Source: Nostoc sp. CMAA1605
GTDB taxonomy: Bacteria > Cyanobacteriota > Cyanobacteriia > Cyanobacteriales > Nostocaceae
Direction: 5' to 3'
NCBI RefSeq assembly: GCF_021596505.1
Contig: NZ_PJIZ01000012.1
Location: forward strand, 30,611 to 94,610
DNA: 64,000 nt
The translations under genes and the position numbers were made by a program. Each line of letters starts with the position of its first letter. The stretch's first letter is position 1. Below, piece by piece: positions 18,467-27,061 of the stretch. The notes under the pieces were generated by a model. That model saw nothing but the letters and a program-made list of their open reading frames with translations, had not been told where the DNA came from and ran no database searches.

Positions 18467-18798
18467 AGATTTCTCTGTAATGTTTATGACTTAGGTTTGT
18501 GTTTGCTTCCCTCACGGGTTTTCGCAACTGCCCAAGAGAATAATATGTTGGCGAAACATTAATTAATAGAAAAATGCCGTTTTTACTTTGTATTTCATGG
18601 AAAGGAAGATTCTACCTTGATACTGGTGATGCAATATCTATAGAATCTCTCTGATCAACAAACAGGCAATGTTGTTGGAGTTGGCAGACCCAGGTTTATA
18701 CAAAAATTCCTAGCTAAAATGAGACTATTGGAAGATAAAAAGCACAACTTTTGCGCTTTAATCCTACTAATATTGCCCATTTTCTGGATTACATAATT
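18467..18798. other. Divergent intergenic region
   Basis: It holds the start regions of two divergently transcribed exported-protein genes (HEAT and TPR). No RNA gene or repeat was recognised, and no promoter boxes could be placed reliably. Confidence 0.4.
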
Positions 18799-19458
18799 AT
18801 GAAATTTAGCTTTTCTGCACCTTCCTTATTAGCTCATATTTCATCTATTGTGCTGCTAGGTTTTTCAATACCAATGGTGATGCCAATTCTCGCTTCTAGT
18901 AACACTACCTGCCCAACTTTAAAGCCAGCATGGCTCAATACTTCAACTGACTTTATAGCTATGGGACACTTTCAAGAGGAATGTAAAAAAGACTCTCTTG
19001 GGGCTGTTGCGTCTTTTTCCCAGGCAATTCGGCTCAGTCCTCAAGCTGAAGAACCATATTATCATCGTGCTAATTCCTACTATAATCTTGGTAATTATCA
19101 AGCCGCAGTGGTAGATTATACAGAAGTAATTAGACAAAATACAGGTAAGTTTGGTTTCAGTCGTGATGCATATTGGAATAGGGCGAGGGCTTACGAAAAG
19201 TTAGGAGAAAAACAACAAGCGATCGCAGATTTAACTCAATTAATTGGTAATAGTAGTAACAACGCTGAAGAGTACCTATTGAGAGGAAAACTTTACAAGG
19301 ATTTAGGAAATAAAACAAGTGCAAAGGCAGACTATCAAGCCGCAGAAAAACTTTTACAGCAATATGTAAGCGGTAATTTCGGCAGTGGAATGACAGATGT
19401 CAGATATCAACAAATGTTAGAGCAAGTTAGGGTTGAATTATTAGAACTAAATTCTTAA
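18799..19458 (+). CDS. Exported TPR-repeat protein
   Basis: 219 residues from the ATG at 18799, which opens a signal peptide (KFSFSAPSLLAHISSIVLLGFSIPMVMPILA). A TTG at 18751 would place a polar stretch before the signal and is less likely. TPR units follow: AVASFSQAIRLSPQAEEPYYHRANSYYNLGNYQAAVVDYTEVIR, AYWNRARAYEKLGEKQQAIADLTQLI, and EEYLLRGKLYKDLGNKTSAKADYQAAEKLL. Probably a periplasmic scaffold. Partner unknown; it is divergent from the HEAT protein. Confidence 0.8.
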   Translation: MKFSFSAPSLLAHISSIVLLGFSIPMVMPILASSNTTCPTLKPAWLNTSTDFIAMGHFQEECKKDSLGAVASFSQAIRLSPQAEEPYYHRANSYYNLGNYQAAVVDYTEVIRQNTGKFGFSRDAYWNRARAYEKLGEKQQAIADLTQLIGNSSNNAEEYLLRGKLYKDLGNKTSAKADYQAAEKLLQQYVSGNFGSGMTDVRYQQMLEQVRVELLELNS

Positions 19459-19707
19459 CTAATGTGATTTATTTTGGTGTGTGATGGCATGAATTATTCA
19501 TGGATTTGCCATCACACACAACTATTTGCATTAATCTTTTTGTGTTGCCAAGAATATTATTTAAAAGCTCACGCCAAGGCGCAAAGAAGAACGCAAATAA
19601 ATAACTTTTCAATTGATTTGATAGTCAATGCAATAATTTTGCTGAAAAACGGGAAGACTATGATTACTCCCTTGGGGGTAATTTCTCTGTAATTCCCGTA
19701 TAGGAAA
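19459..19707. repeat. Intergenic stretch with a HAKAQRR-type repeat
   Basis: Around 19566-19596 lies CTCACGCCAAGGCGCAAAG, a version of a small dispersed repeat common in cyanobacterial intergenic DNA. An open frame across it (19474-19692) has no ribosome binding site and a repeat-derived product, so I do not call it a gene. Confidence 0.45.
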
Positions 19708-20319
19708 ATGCTCAAAAAATCTCAGCTTAACTTGTTGATTTGCGCCTGTACCCTAGTTTCTGGGCTAGGCGTGGGAATGCTATTTGATACCAAAGCGAAT
19801 GCTTTACCAGGACAAAGTACAGAGGAAGTAGGTACTTGGATGCAAGCCCATCCAACCTTACGTCCTGGTAGTGGAGAAAAATTATATGTGCAGAAAAGTG
19901 ATACAGCTGCCCAGCGATTCACTTTTCAGGCTTCTGTATTGCCTCCTGGTAAAGTAGAATTCACGAAAGATAGAAGTAGAATTCGCTATGAGCGTTTAGC
20001 AATGTATGATGCCGTTAATGGCATGAGTTTTCAGCGTTTGCAAGAGTCTTTACGCGTAATTTACGGCTTAGATATCTATCAAGACTTTAAAAACGCCCAA
20101 ACTGTATATGAGTATCCTAACCAGAGTGCAATTAACTCAGCGCGTTTTGCCAAAACTCCCATTAGAGAAGCTTTAAAAGGAGAATTACGAATAGGCGATC
20201 GCTACGCCTATTGGCTGGAAATTGCCCAACCACGCAACGGTAAAGCTTTCACCGGACAAATGACAGTTTTACTTAAAAGCGACTTGGATAAATTAGAAGC
20301 TGAATTGCGAAATCGTTAG
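19708..20319 (+). CDS. Conserved exported protein, function unknown
   Basis: 203 residues. N-terminal signal sequence (MLKKSQLNLLICACTLVSGLGVGMLF...ANALPGQ), then a mature domain of about 170 residues beginning STEEVGTWMQAHPTLRPGSGEKLYVQKSD. It has no motif I can name and no cysteine in the mature part. A good AGGAAA ribosome binding site precedes the ATG, and a terminator hairpin follows 40 bp after the stop codon, so this is a self-contained transcription unit. Composition and codon use look native. Confidence 0.7.
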   Translation: MLKKSQLNLLICACTLVSGLGVGMLFDTKANALPGQSTEEVGTWMQAHPTLRPGSGEKLYVQKSDTAAQRFTFQASVLPPGKVEFTKDRSRIRYERLAMYDAVNGMSFQRLQESLRVIYGLDIYQDFKNAQTVYEYPNQSAINSARFAKTPIREALKGELRIGDRYAYWLEIAQPRNGKAFTGQMTVLLKSDLDKLEAELRNR

Positions 20320-20358
20320 TTCAGATATGACAGTTTTAGTTTTTTTCAGCAATCACAG

Positions 20359-20388
20359 CCCCGAATTTTTGCAAAAATTTGGGGTTTT
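20359..20388 (+). terminator. Rho-independent terminator
   Basis: Stem CCCCGAATTTTTG / CAAAAATTTGGGG (one wobble) is followed by TTTTG, 40 bp after the exported protein at 19708-20319. Confidence 0.8.
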
Positions 20389-20502
20389 GTGATGAAATTC
20401 TTGAATATTACGCTTGCTAATAATCACATACTCAATTCAGTTGTCTAAAATCAGCAATTAGTGTATAAATTGACGTTGTTTGCTGAGTAGGAATCATTTC
20501 CA

Positions 20503-20838
20503 TTGGTTTTAATTATCCGTGAAGCAGCTACCCCTGAAGAGATAGAGGAAATGCTGAAAACTTGGGATGTATTTATTAAAATAGCAGTAGATATAGAACG
20601 TCAAATTCTAGCAGGAGGTGGCGTTCGCCATTACGAATGTGAACAAGAATTGCTCAAAGACGGTAGCAAACAACAATATATTTGGGGTGCTGATTGGTCT
20701 CCTTACACTCAGGAGATAGTATTTGAGTCAATTATTAACATTCGCCCCAGTCAAAACAATCGTAGTATGATCATCCAATCTCCACAAATTCGAGAACAAG
20801 TTAGCCAAATTACCAAGCAATTGCTAGGAGGAATGTAA
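20503..20838 (+). CDS. DUF5674-like small protein
   Basis: 111 residues, TTG start. The sequence VFIKIAVDIERQILAGGG, then the H-x-x-x-E...LLKDGSKQQYIWGADW block, matches the pattern I know for the DUF5674 family (VDIE..I..GGE.H.D.E..LL..GSKQE.LWG). Function of the family is unknown. Its stop codon overlaps the ATG of the next gene (TAATG), so the two are translated together. Confidence 0.62.
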   Translation: MVLIIREAATPEEIEEMLKTWDVFIKIAVDIERQILAGGGVRHYECEQELLKDGSKQQYIWGADWSPYTQEIVFESIINIRPSQNNRSMIIQSPQIREQVSQITKQLLGGM

Positions 20839-21200
20839 TGCCCAACTGGAGTGCAATTGAAGCTAGTTTTGTCAACCAAACCCATGCACAACAGTTGGGA
20901 GAATTGGCGGCTTGTTTAGCACGTCTCAATTCCTGGTTAGAAAAGAGTGCTAACCGTGACTTAGTCCCACTTTTAATTGAAGAAAGTTTGGTGTATTTAT
21001 CTTTGATAAAACAAAAAAACGAAATAAATAATTTTGAATTCAATGAACTCCAAAATTCGTTACAGACATGGAAACAAGAGTGGCTAAATATTTTGGATAA
21101 GCCAAAAGAAACGGCACATATTAGGGTGACTGTATCTAATTGGTCACAGCAAATATTAGATATGTCTGGATTGCTGACTTCTAAATCTATGAGTGCTTAG
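20838..21200 (+). CDS. Hypothetical helical protein coupled to the DUF5674-like gene
   Basis: 120 residues, mostly helical by composition: NQTHAQQLGELAACLARLNSWLEKS and SLIKQKNEINNFEFNELQNSLQTWKQEWLNIL. No transmembrane segment and no recognised domain. A GGAGGAATGTA ribosome binding site is embedded in the end of the preceding gene, and the start codon overlaps that gene's stop codon. It is likely a functional partner of the DUF5674-like protein, by inference from the overlap only. Confidence 0.6.
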   Translation: MPNWSAIEASFVNQTHAQQLGELAACLARLNSWLEKSANRDLVPLLIEESLVYLSLIKQKNEINNFEFNELQNSLQTWKQEWLNILDKPKETAHIRVTVSNWSQQILDMSGLLTSKSMSA

Positions 21201-21201
21201 T

Positions 21202-21561
21202 CTAAAAACTTCCACTTGGAGGAGTTTGCCAAACGCCAGAAAAGATACTTTCCACAGCTAAAGCAATTCTCACTAAATCTTCCTTAAGCAATGGCGGCCA
21301 ATCTACGCCAACTCTGCGTCCAGCGATAAATAACTGTTGCGTTTTCACACTTAATTGATAAAGAGCAAAAGTTAATTCTCTATCTAGACTGGGAGATTCT
21401 TTCAAGGCTTCAAACACAACTTTTAAAGCTAACAAAATAGAGGTAATTTGACCTGGGACTGGTGGTTTACCTTGTTTCATCCGCGTCAATAGTGCATCTG
21501 GGTTTTCCTCAGTTGCAATTGTTTGGCCTAGTAGGAGTTTGCGAGCTGTTTCGTAATTCAT
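21202..21561 (-). CDS. Conserved cyanobacterial hypothetical protein
   Basis: 119 residues. It starts MNYETARKLLLGQTIATEENPDALL, has a proline-rich GKPPVPGQITSILLALKVVFEAL segment, and ends LKEDLVRIALAVESIFSGVWQ. I recall near-identical unnamed proteins in other Nostocales, sometimes labelled dethiobiotin synthetase, but no P-loop is present, so that name is not supported. Soluble and helical. Convergent with the previous pair, 1 bp apart. Confidence 0.62.
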   Translation of the reverse strand: MNYETARKLLLGQTIATEENPDALLTRMKQGKPPVPGQITSILLALKVVFEALKESPSLDRELTFALYQLSVKTQQLFIAGRRVGVDWPPLLKEDLVRIALAVESIFSGVWQTPPSGSF

Positions 21562-21635
21562 CTATCCAGCGTAGTGTGGTTTTTTACAATCCCGTCAGTC
21601 TAGGTTAAATATATCTTTAGATGTTGTGTATAACA

Positions 21636-23150
21636 TTAGTATTGTGCCTGAATTTGTCTGACTACGGTAAGAGCTGAATAACTGACTCCGGCTGTACCTT
21701 CCCCTGGATGGGTGGAGTCACCAACTAGCCATAAAGCCTGAATAGGTGTACGGTTGGCAAAACCAAAGGGGCCAAAGGTGGGAATTCTTTGACCTATACC
21801 GCCAACTATACCGCGATCGCGCCCAGTATAGTAAGCAAAAGTTCGGGGTGTAGCGGCTTCTTGATAAACTATGGTTTCTGGTTTGAGATAAAAGTATTGC
21901 GCTAGTTTAGCGATCGCATCTTGGGTATACTGCTGTTTTAATCCTTGGTAATCTTCAGTACGCCACCACTGTTGAGCATCTACAAAGGAGGAAGCGATAA
22001 TTGTGGCTTTCCCTGCTGGTGCGCGTCCATCACCCGCATGACTTACCGACACAAATAAGGAATTATTCTCGCCAATTACGCCGTCTGCATCATACATAAA
22101 CTGTAAATGGGGCGGACAATCGTAAGGAACCGCACTAGCATCTACACCTAAATACACCACAAACGCACCAGATGCGGGGGGTAGTTTTTCCACACGTCGT
22201 TTATAGCCAATGGGGGCCTTTTCACCCAATAGTTGCACTAAATTCTGCACAGTGACGTTAGCAACTATATGATCTGCGGCTTCCGTCCAGACTTCGCCTG
22301 TTTTTTGATTTCTAATCACCACAGCCGTAGCTTGGCCATTTTCCACTTTGATTTGTTCGACGGTGTGGCGCATTAATAATTTACCACCGTCTTTTTCTAA
22401 AGCTTGCACTAGGCGATCGCTCAATACTTGCATACTACCTTGGAGGTGATACAGTCCTTGGGGTAGTTGGGATACGCTCAAAGCCGTAGCAGCGTAAAGT
22501 AAAGCTGTTTCTTCCGCACTGACTTGGGAATATAACTTCAGTTGCAAATCCAAAAACGTCCGTAGTCGGCGGTCATTTCCCAACCCAAACCACCTTAAAG
22601 CATCACCCACAGTTGACAAAGTAAAAGGTGCAGTAATCAAGGTATTCGGACGGACTGCTTGGATTAACTGACCCAAATCCCACAAATTACGCGGCGGTAA
22701 AACGGGGTCACGTCCCTGGAATTCCCAACTAGCATTAAATAAGGTCGCCATCAGTTGCCAAAATGGTTCACTACCAGGAAACTGTGTCTGTCTTTCTTCC
22801 CGCCATTTCTCAGGGTCGCACCAAACATTAATCGGTGTGCTTTCCCCAGGTAAAAACACAGCACAAGCTGGGTCACAAGGTGTAGCCTCTGGTAAATCGA
22901 TTTCTAGTTCCGAAAAGATGCGATGATGAATTCCCCCTGGTTCTAACCCTGCAACTTGGGTTGCACCCACATCAAAGGTAAATCCTTGGCGTTTAAATGT
23001 GGAAGCACATCCGCCTGGGACAATGGCTTGGTCGAGAATTAACACGCTGTAACCACGACGGGCTAATAATGCAGCCGCCGTCAATCCACCAATTCCCGCA
23101 CCGATGACGACTACACGGGGTTTATTTTGGTTAACAACAATATGAGACAT
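21636..23150 (-). CDS. crtD: Carotenoid desaturase of the CrtD/CrtH family, CrtD-like
   Basis: 504-residue FAD flavoprotein. The dinucleotide-binding motif VVVIGAGIGGLTAAALLARRGYSVLILD is at the N-terminus, followed by PGGCASTFKRQGFTFDVGATQ. The C-terminal FAD signature is LWLVGDSTHPGEGTAGVSYSALTVVRQI. The pattern DPACAVFLPGE...FQGRDPVLPPRNLWDLGQL fits the cyanobacterial C-3',4' desaturase used for myxol glycosides, as I remember it. The carotene cis-trans isomerase CrtH is the main alternative. Membrane-associated, single gene, start at ATG 23150. Confidence 0.72.
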   Translation of the reverse strand: MSHIVVNQNKPRVVVIGAGIGGLTAAALLARRGYSVLILDQAIVPGGCASTFKRQGFTFDVGATQVAGLEPGGIHHRIFSELEIDLPEATPCDPACAVFLPGESTPINVWCDPEKWREERQTQFPGSEPFWQLMATLFNASWEFQGRDPVLPPRNLWDLGQLIQAVRPNTLITAPFTLSTVGDALRWFGLGNDRRLRTFLDLQLKLYSQVSAEETALLYAATALSVSQLPQGLYHLQGSMQVLSDRLVQALEKDGGKLLMRHTVEQIKVENGQATAVVIRNQKTGEVWTEAADHIVANVTVQNLVQLLGEKAPIGYKRRVEKLPPASGAFVVYLGVDASAVPYDCPPHLQFMYDADGVIGENNSLFVSVSHAGDGRAPAGKATIIASSFVDAQQWWRTEDYQGLKQQYTQDAIAKLAQYFYLKPETIVYQEAATPRTFAYYTGRDRGIVGGIGQRIPTFGPFGFANRTPIQALWLVGDSTHPGEGTAGVSYSALTVVRQIQAQY

Positions 23151-23289
23151 TAAGATTAGCTTTACAAAAATTAATATTACTACTCATAATTTTACAAGCT
23201 AATCGTGGTGAAGTTGAGGCGATCGCCAAACTATTGGACTGTTTCAACTTAAATAGGGTAATAGATTTTCGATAAAGTTGATATAAATC

Positions 23290-24611
23290 CTGAGAGGGTG
23301 ACAAGGCAACTCTAAGCTAGATGGGACAAAACTTTGAGAAGATAGTGGAGACAAAAAATAGGGAGCATTTTTGCGGCTCCCTGGAAAAAATATGTTTCCT
23401 GAATCTTACCAAAAAACCCTGCGTACCCATCTGAATGAAACCCAGTATCTAACTTTACAGCTTTTGTTGTTATTGCTACAAGTTCATCGTCAGGTCAAAC
23501 TCTCCGTTTTAGCGAGTGTTTTTCCCCAACCGATTCAATATGGCAGTCGCAAACGCAACATACAACGCTTTTTGAACTTGCCGCAACTCCATGTCAAACT
23601 TTTATGGTTTCCCTTGATAAAATATTGGATAAGACAAGTACAAAGGGGACGAAACTTAAATCGAGACCAGCGTCGTCGTCTCCAGAAACTCAAACACCAT
23701 AAATATGGATATTGGCTCATCGCAATTGACAGAACCCAATGGCAGGGAAGAAATGTATTTATGGTGAGCTTAGTCTGGGGAACTCATGCTCTTCCTTTGT
23801 ATTGGGAGGTTTTAAAACAGGTAGGAAACAGTAATTTTCACACTCAAAAACGTCTCCTAAAAACAGTGCTGACTTTATTGAAAAACTATCCGGTTTTAGT
23901 ATTAGGAGACCGAGAATTTCACAGTCCTAAACTGGCTCAATGGCTGGATGAAAGGGGTGTATTCTTCGCTCTGAGGCAGAAAAAAGACCTGCATTTCCAA
24001 ACAGCATTGAATCAGGAGTATCAAGTTCTAAAAAATCTGGGATTCCAACCGGGAATGTCTAAATTCTATCAGGGAGTGAGGTGCAATAAAGGGGATGGAA
24101 TTGGACTATTTAATCTGGCTATCTATTGGAAACGAAAATATAATAATCAGGGAGCAAAAGAACCTTGGTATATCTTAACTAACCTCCCAACATTACAACA
24201 AGCATTGGCAGTCTATCGTTGTCGTTGGGGTATTGAACAAATGTTCAAGGATTATAAAACAAGTGGCTATAACTTGGAAGATACCAAGGTTAATGACACC
24301 CGTTTTTTAGCCTTAGTCTTGTTGATTGCCTTAGCTTATAGTTTGGCGACAATGCAGGGGCAACAAATGAAAAAATTAGGCATAGATATCTATGCTGGAC
24401 GTATCCAATCACACAAAGACCAGACCCCACGCCAGAGTCACTTTAGCTTTGGACTCTACGGACAACGATGGCGTTATGGGATGGAATTATGGGCTGATTG
24501 GGTCTTGAGTCTGATTGCCCTCAAACCCCATAAACGACTCTATTTTCAGCGTGGCTTTTATGCCCTCTCCCTTATGCACCAACCTTTATAGGTAGCTTGT
24601 CACCCTCTGAG
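23290..24611 (+). mobile_element. IS4-family insertion sequence, copy 1
   Basis: 1322 bp. The ends CTGAGAGGGTGACAAG and (rc) CTCAGAGGGTGACAAG match at 15 of 16 positions. The direct repeat TATAAATC (8 bp) flanks both sides exactly. It contains one transposase gene. The copy at 52743-54064 has the same length and, as far as I compared, the same sequence, which points to recent transposition. Confidence 0.95.
23371..24591 (+). CDS. IS4-family transposase
   Basis: 406 residues from a TTG start, or 399 from the ATG at 23392. DDE catalytic residues are Asp120 in WLIAIDRTQW, Asp180 in LVLGDREFH and Glu289 in YRCRWGIEQMFKDYK. The last segment fits the Y-(2)-R-(3)-E-(6)-K signature of the IS4 family exactly. 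The gene is intact and fills almost the whole element, so the copy is probably active. A basic N-terminal part (residues 55-115) would bind the ends. Confidence 0.93.
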   Translation: MRLPGKNMFPESYQKTLRTHLNETQYLTLQLLLLLLQVHRQVKLSVLASVFPQPIQYGSRKRNIQRFLNLPQLHVKLLWFPLIKYWIRQVQRGRNLNRDQRRRLQKLKHHKYGYWLIAIDRTQWQGRNVFMVSLVWGTHALPLYWEVLKQVGNSNFHTQKRLLKTVLTLLKNYPVLVLGDREFHSPKLAQWLDERGVFFALRQKKDLHFQTALNQEYQVLKNLGFQPGMSKFYQGVRCNKGDGIGLFNLAIYWKRKYNNQGAKEPWYILTNLPTLQQALAVYRCRWGIEQMFKDYKTSGYNLEDTKVNDTRFLALVLLIALAYSLATMQGQQMKKLGIDIYAGRIQSHKDQTPRQSHFSFGLYGQRWRYGMELWADWVLSLIALKPHKRLYFQRGFYALSLMHQPL

Positions 24612-24946
24612 TATAAATCAATGCTTTCTCGTTTTTTCTAATCCACTAAATTAGCTGAAACAGTCCAGTACAACAGTTTATTTTTTTTAATTTACTACTG
24701 TGATTAACCTTGTGCCAAAAATTTTTAATGGGACTGAGAATATTTAAGTATTTTTTCTGCTGACGCTACAAAGTTGAGTATGTTTTTTTACTTGTAAGGC
24801 ATCCTCTGAATATTAACAAGTAATTAGCCTGTGTTCGGCTTTGCCGTTGCCGATAGGCTAGGCAAGCTTTGTTTGTCTAACCGAGATTTCCAGTCTGAGA
24901 GAATTAATGTTCAGCTGCTGAGAAAAAAAATACAAGATACAGCCAC
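24612..24946. other. Intergenic region after IS copy 1
   Basis: It begins with the right target duplication and the right arm of the split palindrome. Near 24833-24885 there is a GC-rich, partly self-complementary stretch (CGGCTTTGCCGTTGCCGATAG, GCTAGGCAAGC) that looks like a small dispersed repeat. No gene seen. Confidence 0.4.
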
Positions 24947-25510
24947 ATGAAATATATCAAGCGTCACGCTAACAAAATTGAGCTTATTGCCGAGGTGTTT
25001 TTCTTATTAGTCTTATTTCTACTGGGATGTTTCCTAGATCATGAATACGCTGTTTCCTTAGTTTGGCAATATTACTTATTTATGGCTGTTTTAGCCTTGA
25101 TTGTAATTTTGCCAGTGTACGTAAAATCTCGGCGGAAACAAGAATTGTGGCTGTTTATCGGGTTCAATCTCAGCCTCTTGGCTTTGTACTTTGTCACTCT
25201 CTCGCCTGTCAAACCCTTTAGGCAGTTTTATTTCGACATTAAACATGGGATGACAATTCCAGAAGTGCAGAGCAGATTGAACCAGCGTTTTCACGAAGGC
25301 GTAAGATTTCCTCAACCACAAGGTACCTTCATTTATGGGTATGAAGATGTGCTGGGAAAAATTGACCCAAAAGAAAAAGGCTTTTTAGCTGTGCCTGACC
25401 AAATTCTCAACTACGTTCTTGACCCAAATGATGGTCGTTACAATGCGGAAGTGGTGAATGTTTATTTAAAAGATGGCAAAGTGGTAGGAATGGAGTATTC
25501 GGGCGATTGA
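24947..25510 (+). CDS. Integral membrane protein, function unknown
   Basis: 187 residues. Three predicted membrane helices lie at about 12-30 (IELIAEVFFLLVLFLLGCF), 40-58 (WQYYLFMAVLALIVILPVY) and 68-86 (LWLFIGFNLSLLALYFVTL). A soluble domain of about 95 residues follows, starting FYFDIKHGMTIPEVQSRLNQRF. The GMT.xEV...L pattern recalls the repeat unit of BamE/SmpA-like domains, a weak similarity. No operon partner and no strong ribosome binding site. Confidence 0.65.
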   Translation: MKYIKRHANKIELIAEVFFLLVLFLLGCFLDHEYAVSLVWQYYLFMAVLALIVILPVYVKSRRKQELWLFIGFNLSLLALYFVTLSPVKPFRQFYFDIKHGMTIPEVQSRLNQRFHEGVRFPQPQGTFIYGYEDVLGKIDPKEKGFLAVPDQILNYVLDPNDGRYNAEVVNVYLKDGKVVGMEYSGD

Positions 25511-25638
25511 GAACAACCCTTACACCCAGCCTCAAAAGGTCTTTGTGCATCCAGCCTGTTTTAGATGCAACAATCAAAGATATTTTGTGGTGACAGATAA
25601 GATAAAGAAGTAAGAACCCTGTTCACTCACCACTACCC

Positions 25639-26916
25639 ATGACCTCAACCTTGTTAAAATTTCCCCGTCTGAACGCCCCCAAAATACATCAATTGCCTAA
25701 TGGCTTAACTATTATTGTTGAGCAAATGCCTGTGGAAGCGGTGAACCTTAACCTATGGATAAATATTGGTTCAGCCGTAGAATCCGATGAAATTAACGGC
25801 ATGGCTCACTTTTTAGAGCATATGATTTTTAAGGGAACAGAGCGAATTGCTAGCGGTGAGTTTGAACGCCAAATTGAAGAACGTGGTGCTGTTACCAACG
25901 CCGCTACTAGCCAGGATTACACACATTACTACATAACCACCGCACCCAAAGATTTTGCAGAATTAGCTCCTTTACAAATAGATGTTGTATTAAATGCTAC
26001 TATTCCCGATGAAGCGTTTGAACGGGAAAGGTTTGTAGTTTTAGAAGAAATTAGACGTTCTGAAGATAATCCCCGTCGCCGCACCTTTCGCCGGACGATG
26101 GAAACCGCGTTTGCAGAGTTACCTTACCGTCGTCCAGTGTTGGGTCCAGAATCAGTAATTTCCCAACTCACACCCCAGCAGATGCGAGATTTTCATCGTA
26201 CTTGGTATCAACCACCATCGATGACGGCTGTGGCTGTAGGTAATTTACCGGAAGAAGAATTAATTGAAATTATCGCCGAAAGTTTCAGTCAAGTCCCCAG
26301 TTCCCAATCCCCAGTCCCCAATCCCCAATCCCTCACCCTCGAACCTGCATTTACTGAAATTGTCAGACGAGAATTTGTTGACGAAAGTCTCCAGCAAGCA
26401 AGATTAGTAATGTTGTGGCGAGTTCCAGGGATGAATCAGCTAGAGCAAACTTATGCTTTGGATGTATTAGCAGGGATTTTGGGACACGGGAGAACATCAA
26501 GATTAGTTCAGGATTTGCGAGAAGAACGGGGGATAGTGTCTTCTATTGGTGTGAGTAATATGACTAATCGCTTACAAGGGACATTTTATATCTCTGCTAA
26601 GTGTGCAGTAGAAGACTTAGCAGAAGTAGAAACAGCGATCGCCCAACACATCCGCAGATTACAAACAGAGTTAGTCACAGAAAAAGAAATCGCCCGTGTT
26701 CAAAAGCGCGTCGCCAATCGATTTATTTTTGGTAACGAAACACCAAGCGATCGCACTGGCTTATACGGCTACTATCACTCCCTCATCGGTGATTTAGAAC
26801 CAGCATTCAATTACCCAGCCCACATCCAAGCCCAAGCCGCCCAAGATTTACTCCTAGCCGCTAATCAATACCTGTGTCCAGAAGCCTATGGTGTAGTGGT
26901 ACTGAAACCTGCTTGA
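25639..26916 (+). CDS. M16-family zinc peptidase (processing-peptidase-like)
   Basis: 425 residues. The inverted zinc motif HxxEH is seen in MAHFLEHMIFKGT (about residue 57), with the distal Glu in FVVLEEIRRSEDNPRRR about 75 residues later. The second M16 domain, usually inactive, begins near 210. An STRR tract (26293-26332) lies in frame between the two domains and encodes a low-complexity QSPVPNPQS linker; the reading frame stays open. Cyanobacteria often have two M16 genes side by side, but only one is present here. Substrate unknown. Confidence 0.87.
   Translation: MTSTLLKFPRLNAPKIHQLPNGLTIIVEQMPVEAVNLNLWINIGSAVESDEINGMAHFLEHMIFKGTERIASGEFERQIEERGAVTNAATSQDYTHYYITTAPKDFAELAPLQIDVVLNATIPDEAFERERFVVLEEIRRSEDNPRRRTFRRTMETAFAELPYRRPVLGPESVISQLTPQQMRDFHRTWYQPPSMTAVAVGNLPEEELIEIIAESFSQVPSSQSPVPNPQSLTLEPAFTEIVRREFVDESLQQARLVMLWRVPGMNQLEQTYALDVLAGILGHGRTSRLVQDLREERGIVSSIGVSNMTNRLQGTFYISAKCAVEDLAEVETAIAQHIRRLQTELVTEKEIARVQKRVANRFIFGNETPSDRTGLYGYYHSLIGDLEPAFNYPAHIQAQAAQDLLLAANQYLCPEAYGVVVLKPA
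26293..26332 (+). repeat. STRR tract inside the M16 peptidase gene
   Basis: Heptamers GTCCCCA/ATCCCCA run through the coding sequence between the two peptidase domains and keep the frame. The same heptamers occur just after the gene (26917-26941) and before the next one (27028-27060). Confidence 0.85.
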
Positions 26917-27061
26917 TTGGGGACTAGGGACTGGGGACTGGGAAATTTCAACTACCTGGGGCTTTTGTTTTATTCAACAATATCTAGTAGTGAACGTAAC
27001 ATGAGAGGATAAACCAGTTTCTTACTCCTAATCCCTAATCCCCAATACCTAATCCCCAACT

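Larger units (their letters stand above)
23235..24667. repeat. Older inverted-repeat element split by IS copy 1
   Basis: TTGGACTGTTTCAACTTAAA at 23235-23254, left of the IS, is inversely repeated right of it at about 24648-24667 (rc TGGACTGTTTCAGCTAA). Rejoining the flanks at the 8-bp duplication gives a roughly 110-bp sequence with complementary ends, so the IS probably landed inside a palindromic or MITE-like element. Confidence 0.55.

Noticed and set aside
19474..19692. 72-codon frame after the TPR gene
   Set aside because: Contains the dispersed HAKAQRR repeat, lacks a ribosome binding site, and matches no family known to me.
20503..21200. Toxin-antitoxin module
   Set aside because: No toxin fold, no DNA-binding antitoxin motif; overlap alone is not enough.
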